Assembly: GCA_030068075.1 (NCBI GenBank)
Contig: JAINVK010000524.1
Location: 1-64,000 of the forward strand
Direction: 5' to 3'
Source of the DNA: Paguma larvata
Lineage: Eukaryota > Chordata > Mammalia > Carnivora > Viverridae
Length of the DNA: 64,000 nt
Below the pieces are notes generated by a model. The model was not told the DNA's origin. It made no database searches and saw only the letters and a program-made list of their open reading frames with translations. The position numbers were made by a program, and so were the translations under genes. Below are positions 54,091 through 64,000 of this stretch, in pieces (positions within the stretch are counted from its first letter, which is position 1; each line of letters begins with the position of its first letter).

Positions 54091-56734
54091 GAGGACTACT
54101 GTGGTACCACAGACTCTGAGCCTCATTACATGACAATCCTGAGCATGACTGCTTGCTGACCATGTCCTTTATGTGTCCAGAACACACAGAATAAAGAATT
54201 GACTATAGATCAGAATCAACCTAGGGTTATACATGTGAAGCTTATCCACCAAACGTACCAGGAAACATGTAACCAAGCCTTAGTAATGAGCAAAGGAGCA
54301 AACTATTCTCTTCTGGAAACATCCTAAACTTTGGTGATGCCCACAGGGGGGATATTACATACTGGGTTTATCAAAATCAAGAAATGTATCAAGGTCTGGG
54401 GTTTCGGCTACATATAACTCATCTCCCAGCACATCAACCAATGGATGTGGATTACAAGTAAACCACTCAAGCCGTAGAGAGACAGATACAGAGAAAGAGC
54501 CGAGGACTCCATGCAGAAGCATATACTCGGACATCTGCAACTCGGAGGTACGTATGCTCCATAAATCTTAAGGAGATTGCCTGCCTGTCCTGAGCGCTAT
54601 TCCTATGGACCTCGTCACTCATCACTCTGCCCTCGCTGGGAGAAAGCAAAATTCCGCAGACGGCCCTATGGAAATAATTACCTCTCTCTAAAAAGATTCT
54701 CAATAGTAATTCAGAAACAACAACCAAGGGAAAGCCGATCAATAGTTCTTTCCAGGTACAGTTCAAAATAATACATTTAATTCATTATGGTTTTAGGCAT
54801 ACGACTACTTTACTAGATGTCTTTGTCTACCTTGTTTGTAATTTTCCTATCCAAGCTTGTTGTCTCTTGTAAAATGAGACATCAATTAAAAACATACCTG
54901 ATGGATCAAAATAAAAGAATTTTCACTGAGAAATAAATGACTCAAGCAAATATTTTAAAAAACAACTGTCACGTTTTAATAAAAATGGGTATTTTACCAA
55001 TGACAATTTTAATTTTGCTTGGTCTTGAGTGGTTTTCTTATGTTCTACTTCAATTAGTCTGTTTCTGTCTGGTTTTCTAGTGAGACTATCTTTCCCTAAT
55101 GGAATTTAATACTGTTAGTAAATTTAAAGACATGCATATTAGTCCCTTTTCATAAACAAGATAGAGGGTTTTAGATACTTAAGCTGCTTTATTAGCAGAG
55201 TAAGAGTCTGCATTGTTTCAAGAACATGTACAAATATGTGCACATCTTCCTTCCTTCTCCTCTTCAGCACTTAAGGAATGAAGGAGGGCTTCATCTTTAA
55301 TATAATCAAGCAAAATACATTCTCTCAAAGAGAGGTCATGATCTTGACTGTAAGAAACCCCCAAAGTGGATTTATAACGAATTTTCTGAATAAATAATGA
55401 CTCCAAATACATTTACATTAAATATATTAACCTTTTAGCTCACCTATATTTTTAAATAGCATATTAAAGTTATATTTGAGCTCAATTCATGGGCTTGAAA
55501 GAAAGCCCTACAGGCTTTTCTATAACTCACATTAAAGGTTAAAGGGATTCATACATTTTTTCCCCACAAAATATGGCCAAACATATGACTCTGTAGTAAA
55601 ATTAAAACTGAATTTCTGATAGGCACAGCAGGAAACATTTCTGTTAGTACAAAAATTCAAAGACACTTTTAAAAAGAAGTGAATATATGCAGCATAAGAT
55701 TTTAAGCTTTCTTATATTGGAAAAATGATCACCATAGCAATGAACAGAGGGGAAAAAAACACCCTAATCCAGGTTGAAGTTCATTCATCATACACTTCCA
55801 ATTCCTTGGCATTTGCACGTTTCATTAAATATGGAAGTTGAGACAAAACAAAAATAACAGAATCCAAGCTGGATTGAAGGACAGTGAAAGCTATTTTTTT
55901 TCCATCATTTGTCTATAGGTTTCTAACAAAACTGACACTATAAGAATCAGTCATTTATACTTATGTATAAACATACAGGGCTGGTTTCTCTAAACCTGGG
56001 AGTGATTATTAAACACCTATTAGTACCACTCCTGGGCCAGCTCTAATGAATGAAGCTCCAAAGGACGGGAGAGGTTCTGGCCAGTGCCCAGCATAGTGGG
56101 GGAGCTAATCACAGCTCTTGGTGCCACACACTTGGGTTCATCAGGGCTGGAATGTTCCCTGCAGCTTAAGAACCATTCAAACACCTGCTGGAATGAATGC
56201 AACACTATGGAAGATGCCTTTTTTTGAGAAAAGAAAATATGAAAGAAAAAAAAAACTTCCTCTATCTGGCAGCTTCTAATGAAAAGGAAATCATGAAATA
56301 ATAAATTGGACATAAAAGCATTTTATTTAGTCTGATGTTGCACTGCAGTAAGTCTTAGCCTGACATGCGAAGGAAGCTGAATTTATGCCTCAGTAAGCTA
56401 AAGAAAGAGGTTTTTTGTCATTGCTAAATTTAAAGATCTCAAGTAAGGCAGCAGTGATTAGGAACAGAGCCCACAGGGTCCCATCAGCCTGATCCAGTAT
56501 CCAGCCCACTGTTTATTGCCCCCTCCTTCTGTCCTGTGTCTCAGTTCCTCCTTTGGGTGGGACAGTAATGGAGGTGCCCCACTGGGATATCATAAGAACC
56601 AAGTGGTGAGTATACTTGAAAAGGATCTGGTGCATAGCATGTTTTACATCCATGCTCATTAGTAAAGAAGCAAAATGGAAATGATGCCCTGGGTATTTTT
56701 TTTTAAGTGCCTCAGGTGGCTCTGATGTACAGGC
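54091..56734. other. Unique sequence, repeat-poor
   Basis: 2.6 kb without a recognised young repeat. 55975-56100 has weak resemblance to an old hAT-type DNA transposon end. 55440-55900 is uniformly AT-rich with no decayed-repeat signature. A few 60-99 codon frames show no domain. Confidence 0.45.
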
Positions 56735-56925
56735 AGGATGGAGGCTAGCCTAGAGGTTAAGAGCATGGGCTCTGATACATATTACCCAGGTTTAAATCTG
56801 AGCTTTGCCACTGGAAGACCTGAGCATGATTAAACTTTGTTGTGCTCGCTTCATAGAATGGTCTTTAGAAGAGTGTCTGGAACACAGAAAATGATTGATA
56901 AATATTAGTAATTACCATTGTCACC
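56735..56925 (+). mobile_element. MIR SINE
   Basis: A strong plus-strand MIR: 'agaggttaagagcatgggct', 'acccaggtttaaatctgagc', 'tttgccactggaagacctga', 'tgattgataaatattagta'. Nearly full length. Confidence 0.85.
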
Positions 56926-56957
56926 ATCAGCAGCAGCATCAGCAGCAGTAGCAGCCC
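56926..56957. repeat. (CAG)n-like triplet repeat
   Basis: About 32 bp of CAG, CAT and TAG triplets right after the MIR. Short and imperfect. Confidence 0.8.
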
Positions 56958-57499
56958 AGGATAAGCATGGCTTGAGGAACTTCTAAAGTTTCACCATGGA
57001 CACTGAGGTTGGAGACAGAGACTGGAAAGACAGCTCTGCCTGGTAGAAAATAAACTCTAGCGTCCTGAGCTGGACACCTCTCCCAGGAGGCCTGGAGTAG
57101 ATTCTGCCAGTCAACACGGACCTCCACTTTCACAGATCTCAAGGACGGCCTTCTCATCCTGGGGCAGGTCAACCCAGCTGGCTATCAAGTGCTGTTGCAC
57201 GCCACCCCATAAAAGAAAACACAAGACCCCAAGCAACCAACCGCACCAACCACCTCCCCTCATCAGTACAGTCCTTCTTTTGTAAATAGGAACAAGATAA
57301 CCAAGGAGGGGCTGACATCTGAGTAAAACAAATTTCCTAAAAATCTAGATGAGTAAAGAGACCTGACCTGTGAAAAGAGGTGAGAATACAGAGAAGTGAG
57401 GAAACCTGATTAATAAAATTCTAATTAATATCCCTGAAAGAGACTGCACCCATACAACGAATGCTTCATGAACTATAAGCATATTGCTATGAAAAAGAA
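56958..57499. other. Unique sequence, nothing recognised
   Basis: Balanced composition, no family or exon recognised. Confidence 0.45.
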
Positions 57500-58910
57500 G
57501 CAATTAGAAAACAAGAGAGTTCTCTGAAAATAATGCACTGTCAAAATGAAACATTCGGCAGAAGAATCAAACGGTAGAACAGAGATGGCTGGGGCCCAAA
57601 TTAATGATCCAGAAAATCAAACAGAAGAAATATCCCAGAAAGTAAGAAAAAAAAGGAAAATATTAAAAATATTAAAAATCATTTGGCAACAATTTAGCAG
57701 ATAAGATATCCTTCTACCTACTCCAAGTGGGATAAATTCAAGAAGGCAGAGAAATATGAGAAGAGATATAATCAAAAACTTAATGGAAGACATTTCCCCA
57801 GAAAACTCTTAAAATATCCAACAGGCAACTAATGAGATCCAGAACAATAGCTCACTATGGGGTACTGCAGCTAGACAGAAGATGAACACACAGTATCTTT
57901 CTAGAAATTATTACAGAAAATCGATTCCCATCTCTCAATTACATACATATTATTTGTCCAGAAGCTAATATATAAAATCAAGGTAACTGCAACCAAAATC
58001 AAATTATCAGTATAAAATCTGACAAACTGACTTAAAAATTTACTGGAGAAAATATACAGAAGTAGCAAAGAAAATTATGAAAAAGTAAAAGAATGGCTTA
58101 CTATAAAACTAGACTAATTAAAACATTATTGCAGTGCCTGGGTGACTCAGTCAGTTAAGCATCCAACTCCTAATTTTGGCTTAGGTCATGATCTCTGGTT
58201 CATGAGTTTGAACCTGGTGTCAAGCTCTGTGCTGGCAGCAAGTAGCCTGCTTAGGATTCTTGTTCTGTCTTCCTCTCTCTCTCTGCCCCATCCCATCCCC
58301 CTCTCTAAATAAATAAACTTAAAAAAAAATGGACAAACATACTCATGAAACAGAATAGAGATTCATTAACAGACCCATGTCCACAGCAGCTGGAGGAGGA
58401 GAACACTTCACATGGAAGGAGAAATATCAAACAGTCAAAAATTGCTGCTGGAGGAATGATTATCCATTTGGAAAAGATAAAGTTAGAGCTTTACTTCATA
58501 CACTATATAAAAAGTAAGTTTTGGATCCATTACCTAAACATAAAAAAGTAAAACTGTAAGTATTTTAGAAATACACAGGAAAATAATTTCAGAATTGTAG
58601 GGCAAGAGAGATCTTTGAAAGTAAGAGAGCACAGACACCACATAAGAAAACAAAAACAACAGAGTTTGCAAGATAAAAAGGAAACAATTCTATATATTTT
58701 TTAAAGACGCTTCATTAAAACTAAAAAGACAAAGACAAACCACAGGCCAGAATAAAATATTAGCCACTTAAAGCAGAAAAGAATTACTATATGAAGAAAT
58801 CCTGAATATCAAGGAAACAGTCTTACAGACAATAGACAAAACAAATGAACAAGCAATTCACAGAAGAAATTCAAATGAGTAATAAAATCTTGCTATTTGT
58901 TTTATTTCTG
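57500..58910 (+). mobile_element. Ancient L1/HAL1-like relic, plus strand
   Basis: 57590-57900 has ORF1-like Lys/Glu-rich text ('caaacagaagaaatatccca'). From about 58000 it shows ORF2 C-terminal text ('ctgacttaaaaatttactgg', 'aaaacaaaaacaacagagtt', 'acgcttcattaaaactaaaa', 'gaacaagcaattcacagaag'). A SINE splits it at 58131. Decayed, with no open frame of note. Confidence 0.5.
58131..58333 (+). mobile_element. Felid SINE, diverged
   Basis: A full-length SINE with a diverged 5' base (cagtgcctgggtgactcag) and a variant body (ggcagcaagtagcctgc). Many CpGs are lost. An older copy. Confidence 0.9.
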
Positions 58911-60560
58911 TCTCATCTATTCTCTGTTCTTTTTTTCTTTTTTCTTTTTTCTTTTTTTTTGTTTCTGCTTTCTTTTGGATAATTGGGTATTTTGCATGCC
59001 TCTATTTTATTTCCACTGTTGGTAGATTAGCCAACTCTTCATTTTTTTTATTTCAGTGGTTGTTTTAAAGTTTATAGTATACATTTTAGCTTATAGCAGT
59101 TTGCCTTCAGGTGACATACTTCTGCACATATCTTTTAAGAGGCTTTACACTGTATATCTCCTTCCTCACCTTTATACTCTTTTTTTCATACAATTTTCTT
59201 CTACATATGTTAAAAATCCCACAATAAGCTGATATGTTTTTCTTCATATTTCCTGTCCTATGTATACATCGACCTTCTTAGATCTGTGAATTTTTAGTTT
59301 TCATCCAATTTTGGAAAAAAATTGGCTATTATTTCTTTTTTTTAAGTGAGATACAACTGACATATAACATTATATTGGATTCAGACATACAACATACTGA
59401 TTCGATATATGTATGTTATGAAATGATCTCCACAGTAAGTCTAGTTAACATCCATTGCCATACCTTGTCACAAAATACATTTTCTTGTGATAAGATCTTT
59501 TAAAATCTACTCTTTTATTTTTTAATATTTTTTCTGTCTATTCCCATTCCTTTAGAGACTCCCATTTCACACATATTAGGTTTCTTAAAATTGTCCCATA
59601 TAGCTCACTAATGCTCCTTTCATTTTTCACAAAATTATTTTTTTCCATGTTCCACATTTGGATAATTTCTATTACAAAAAAAAAAAATAAATGGCAATGT
59701 CTTGAGTTCACTAATCTTTTCTTTTCTCTTATTGAATCTGCCATTAATCTCATCCAGGGAATCTTTTCCCTCTTACCTTGTAATTTTAGTTCCAATAGGT
59801 ATATTTTATACCTTCCTGCCTCTGTTTTTTGACTATCTGGGATACAGTTATAACAGTTTTAATGTCCCTGTCTTCTATTTTTAATATGTGGGTAAGTTTT
59901 TTATCAGTTTAAATTGGTTTATTTTTCTCCTCATTTCAGGTTGTATTTTCCTGTTTCTTGGCATACCTAGTAATCTTTGATTGTATGCCAGACATTGTGA
60001 TTATTATCTTGTTGGTGCTGGATGTTTTGTACTGAACATTCTTGAACTTTGTTCTGGGACACAGTTAAATTACTTGGAAATGGTTTGATTATTTTGGATC
60101 TTGCTTTTAAGATTTGTCAGAAAAGACTGCAGCAACATGTACTCTGGAACTAATTATTCCCCATAGTGAGGCAACATTCTTCTCAGTATTCTACTCACTG
60201 CTCCAGTGAATCATGAGGTGTTCCAGGCTGGATGGTAGGAAAGCCCTGCTTTTATACCTGTTCTGTTCCCTTTAATCTTCTCAGATGATTATTTCCTGGC
60301 CTCAGGTAGTTTCCTCCTATGCAAGAGCTGATCAATGTCAGCTGAATACACATCAGGAATCCTCTGCAGACCTCTAAAACTCTCTGTCTGTGGAAGTGTC
60401 TCCCCTATGTTACTTTGTTCTGTGAACTCTAGCCACCTTGGAATCCCTAGGCCTTCACCTTCTTCTCCTTAACTCAGTGAGTGTGCCAGGTTCTTCGCAG
60501 GTTTCCCCTACCTGTGCAGCAGCCTAGAAACTGTGTCACAACTGGGGACACTCTTCATGT
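58911..60560 (-). mobile_element. Ancient L1 5' end-like sequence, minus strand
   Basis: Antisense T-rich text with the phrases of an old L1 5' UTR/ORF1 region: 'tcagtggttgttttaaagtt', 'tttatagtatacattttag', 'ttctacatatgttaaaaatc', 'tttcctgtttcttggcatac', 'tatgccagacattgtgatta'. A younger L1 3' end interrupts it at 59340-59515. The family is unresolved and two short plus frames inside are chance. Confidence 0.4.
59340..59515 (-). mobile_element. L1 3' UTR fragment, minus strand
   Basis: About 175 bp matching the 3' UTR at 39354-39530 ('gagatacaactgacatataa', 'gatctccacagtaagtctag', 'ttaaaatctactctttt'), with a T-rich left edge as tail. Strongly 5' truncated. Confidence 0.7.
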
Positions 60561-61675
60561 TGGAGGATCAAGGTAGAAGGAATATACAGTAGAATCAGGC
60601 CAGATTTATCGCTATTATTCTGACATTCAATGTTTAGCTGCAGGAGTTAAGAAAAGCTCAGTTTGTTTCATTAGCTGACATATGAATCCAAAGGTGAGTG
60701 TGTAAATGAAGTTGAAAAGTCAGACTTCCTTGGTACACCATAAAAGGAAAAGATCTAAAGGCTTAGAGAGACTGGAATGATAAGAGTGCATTGATCCTGT
60801 AAGACTTGCTCACCCACCCCAGAAGACCCAGAGAATACATCTTTCACCACAACTATAAGCAATCTGTGAGAACAACTCCAGCATCCTTGCATCCTTGAAG
60901 AGCTTTGTGGTGACTCTTCTCTGTAGGTCAGAAATTAAAGTGGCAATGTCTGTACCATCAAACTAGGTTCCCTAAAAGCAATAAGTATTTTTGGATTCCA
61001 GGGTGGCAGGGACCAAGTGGCAGCACTTAATCACCAAAGACCAGGTGAGTGTGGTTACTGTAATGGACAGTGGGGCCAAAGAAGTGATCAGAAGAGTATG
61101 ACTCATAGAGATGCTTGGTGTTGGCTCCTACAAGTTCTAGTTTGTTAATTAAACCTTCACTGATACGCATTCCTATCTTGGTTGATAAAATTTCACAAAA
61201 GTAAACCACGATTAAAAAGCTAGACTCCTCAAACACTACAATACAAAATTCAAACAGCACTAAATACATCAATGGATCAATATGATATTCATATTCCTAC
61301 AAATCAGTGCTTTTAAAAATAGATTTACTTTGCTTTAAAAACACTAAACAAAATTAACAGAATTTTTTATTTATAAAAATAAATTCTAAAAAAAGTTTTT
61401 AACCCCATGCTTATTACTCTCCCAACAGTATTAGTTGTTACAAATAATCTAATGGCCATCTCAGTGCTGCTTCACTCAATTTTTTTTTTAAATTATACTA
61501 CCAGTGATTATTTGTTAGACTAGTTCCATTATTGATACATAAGCTGTCACAAGATGTTTCACTGAATCTTTCAAAAATTATTTAAATCAGAGCTATACAA
61601 TCTGATTCCTAATTGCAATCTAGCATAAAGTAGAACCTTTCATAGTTTAATATAAGATGATTATCTCAATCACAG
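60561..61675. other. Unassigned sequence
   Basis: 60900-61220 ('gattccagggtggcaggga', 'cagtggggccaaagaagtg', 'agagatgcttggtgttggc') feels like a very old ERVL/MaLR internal relic, but this is weak. The rest is AT-rich unique DNA. The 81-codon minus frame has no domain. Confidence 0.35.
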
Positions 61676-61781
61676 GAGATACTCCTCAAACTATTATAAA
61701 AAAGAGAAAAGGAAGAAAAGCTTCCAAATTCATTCTATGAGGCCAGCATTACCTGATACCAAAACCAGACAAAGACACTAC

Positions 61782-61812
<31 letters not shown>

Positions 61813-64000
61813 TATAGGCTAATATCTCTGATGAACATAAATGCAAAAATCTTCAATAAAATATTTGCAAACTGAAGTCAAAAATACATTTAAAAATTAT
61901 CCATCATGATAAGGTGAGATTTATTCCGGGGATGCAAAAATCAATATTCACAAGTCAATCGATATGATACATCACATTAGCAAGGGAAAGGATAAAAACC
62001 ATATGGTCATCTCAATAGATTCATAAAAAGTATTTGACAAAGTACAACATTCATTCATGCTAAAAACTCTCAACATAGCAGGTTTAGAAGGAACATACCT
62101 CAACATAATAAAGGCCTTATGTGAAAAACCCACAGCTTGGGGCGCCTGGGTGGCTCAGTCGGTTGAGCGTCCGACTTCGGCTCAGGTCACAATCCCACAG
62201 TTCGTGAGTTCGAGCCCCGCGTCGGGCTCTGTGCTGACAGCTCAGAGCCTGGAGCCTGCTTCGGATTCTGTGTCTCCCTCTCTCTCTGCCCTTCCCCACT
62301 CACTCTGTCTCCCAAAAATGAATAAACGCTAAAAAAATTAAAAAAAGAAAGAAAGAAAAACCCACAGCTAATATCATACTCAATGGTGAAAAACTGAGAG
62401 CTTTCCCTCTAAGATTGGGAACAAGACAAGGATGTCTCCTTCACCACTTTCATCCAGCATAGTACTAGAAGTCCTAGCTGCAATGATCAGACAAGAAAAA
62501 GAAATAAATTACATCTAAGTGAGTAAGGAAAAAGTAAAAATCTATTTGCAGATGACATGATACTATATATAGAAAACTCGAAAGACTCCATCAAAAAACT
62601 ACTAGAACTGATAAATGAATTCAGTAAAGTCACAGAATACAAAATCAATATACAGAAATCTGTTGCATTTCCATACACCAATAATGAAGTAGCAGAAAGA
62701 TAAATTAACAAAACAATCCCATTTACAACTGTACCAAAAAATAAAATACCTAGGAATTAATGTAACCAAGGAGATGAAAGAACTGTACTCTGAAAACTAA
62801 AAAACAGTGATGAAAGAAATTGAAGATGGCACAAACAAATGGAAAGACATTCCCTGCTCATGGATTGAAAACACCAATATTGTCAAAATGCCCATACCAC
62901 CCAAAGAAATCTACAGATTTAATGCAATCTCTATCAGAATATGAACAACATTTTCACAGAACTAGAACAAATAATCCTAGGATTTGTATAGAACCAGAAA
63001 AGACCCCAAATAGCCAAAGCAATCCCAAATTGAACGAAACTGAGGTATCACAATCCTAGATTTCAAGACATGCTACAAAAGCTGTAGTAATCAAAAGTAA
63101 AAGTATGGTACTGACATAAAAACAGACACATAGATCAAGAGAACAGAAGAGAGAGCCCAGAAATGAACCTATGATTATATGGTCAGTTAATCTATGATAA
63201 CAGAGGCAAGAACATACAATGGGGAAAAGACAGTCTCTTCAACAAATAATGCTGGGAAACTGAACAGCTATATACAAAAGAATGAAACTAGACCACTTTC
63301 TTATCCATACACAAAAATAAACTCAAAATGGATTAAAGACCTAAATGTGAGAACTGAAACCATAAAACTCCTAGAAGAAATCTTAGGTAGTAATATCTTT
63401 GACATCAGCCACAGAAATATTTTTCTAGATATGTGTCCTCAGGCAACAAAAATAAAAGCAAAATTAAACTATTGGGACTACATCAAAATGAAAACCTTTC
63501 CAGAGTGAAGGAAATCATCAACGAAATGACAAGGCAACTTACTGAATGGGAGAAGTTATTTGCAAATGGTATATCTGATAAGGGGTTAATATTTAAAAAA
63601 TAGAACTTATACATACAATGCAAAAAGAAACAAAAACATCAATCTGATTGAAAAATGGGCAGAGGACCTGAATAGAATTTTTCCAGAGAAGATGTACAGA
63701 TGGCAACTGACACATTAAAAGATGCTCAACATCAATAATTATCAGGAAACACAAATCAAAACCACAATGAGATATTAGCCTACACCTGTCAGAATGGCTA
63801 GAATAAAAAAGATAGGAGATAACAAGTGTTGATGAGGATGTACAGAAAAAGGAATTCTTGTTTACTGTTGGTAGGAATGTAAATTGGTACAGCCACTGTG
63901 AAAAGCAGTATGGAGGTTCCTTAAAAAATTAAAAACAGAAATACCGTATGATCCAGTAATTCCACTACTGGGTATTTACTCGAAGAAAATGAAAACATTA
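61676..64000 (+). mobile_element. L1 LINE ORF2, plus strand, runs off the window
   Basis: L1 text in order from 'attctatgaggccagcatta' (before the reverse transcriptase) to 'tgatccagtaattccactac' near the C-terminus at 63950-64000. Its 3' end lies outside the window. A young SINE interrupts it at 62138. Confidence 0.85.
61676..64000 (+). pseudogene. L1 ORF2 remnant with intact catalytic box
   Basis: A decayed reverse transcriptase to C-terminal part of L1 ORF2. The catalytic Phe-Ala-Asp-Asp is intact at 62545-62556, followed by Met-Ile-Leu-Tyr. Stops and frameshifts surround it, for example the TGA after 'atttgcaaac' near 61876, and the SINE at 62138 splits the domain just before 'aatatcatactcaatggtga'. 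The best open piece (63194-63508) covers the C-terminal region with Lys-Ala-Lys-Leu-Asn-Tyr-Trp-Asp-Tyr. The endonuclease domain and start are absent. Confidence 0.8.
62138..62354 (+). mobile_element. Young felid SINE with perfect duplication
   Basis: A near-consensus SINE with CpGs retained (gcgtccgacttcgg, ttcgagccccgcgtcgggct) and a (GAAA)n-containing tail. The perfect 15 bp duplication gaaaaacccacagct is at 62123-62137 and 62355-62369. Confidence 0.96.

Overview
This window is mammalian nuclear DNA, very probably from a cat-family carnivore. The main evidence is about 22 copies of a tRNA-derived SINE whose head begins GGGGCGCCTGGGTGGCTCAG and whose body carries CTCAGAGCCTGGAGCC, a CT-rich tract and an A-rich tail with AATAAA. 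That body and tail are the felid form of the carnivore Can-SINE (SINEC). L1 elements with the carnivore type of 3' end support this. I found no host protein-coding exon, no rRNA or tRNA gene, no CRISPR array and nothing bacterial or phage-like. Open frames over about 60 codons are SINE or L1 translations, microsatellite frames or chance. The window is best read as intergenic or deep intronic sequence.

Layout. 1-4118: the 3' end of one L1, then an old L1 carrying an inserted MaLR LTR and two SINEs. 4119-6000: two LTR-like relics. 6000-8900: an ancient L1 3' end broken by microsatellites and a nested SINE pair, then two SINEs in inverted orientation. 8915-14960: mostly unique DNA with a 5'-inverted L1, two MLT1 LTRs and three SINEs. 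14966-16560: minus-strand L1 and back-to-back MIRs. 16560-20600: unique DNA and several minus-strand L2 fragments. 20605-23235: a 5'-inverted L1 inside an older L1. 23460-24452: an MLT2-type LTR cut by two SINEs and a (CA)n tract. 24768-36300: unique DNA with MIR, L2, MLT1, SINEs and a long ancient minus-strand L1. 36613-42259: SINE-rich L1 mosaic. 42820-50475: a nearly full-length but dead plus-strand L1, tail to tail with a 2.5 kb minus-strand L1. 50490-61675: ancient L1 relics and the longest stretch poor in young repeats. 61676-64000: plus-strand L1 ORF2 running off the window.

How the parts interact. The L1s encode, or once encoded, the endonuclease and reverse transcriptase that also move the SINEs. 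Many SINEs keep 10-19 bp target duplications, two of them at TTAAAA-like sites, as expected for L1-mediated insertion. Nesting gives a relative order: L2 and MIR first, then ancient L1, MaLR and ERVL LTRs, then carnivore L1s, then SINEs. The possible functional non-repeat content is four stretches that look like conserved non-coding elements, above all 34850-35240. That is a judgement from composition and motifs and needs alignment. No previously undescribed system was recognised. Repeat family names come from memory of consensus sequences, and boundaries are accurate to about 10-30 bases unless a target duplication fixes them.
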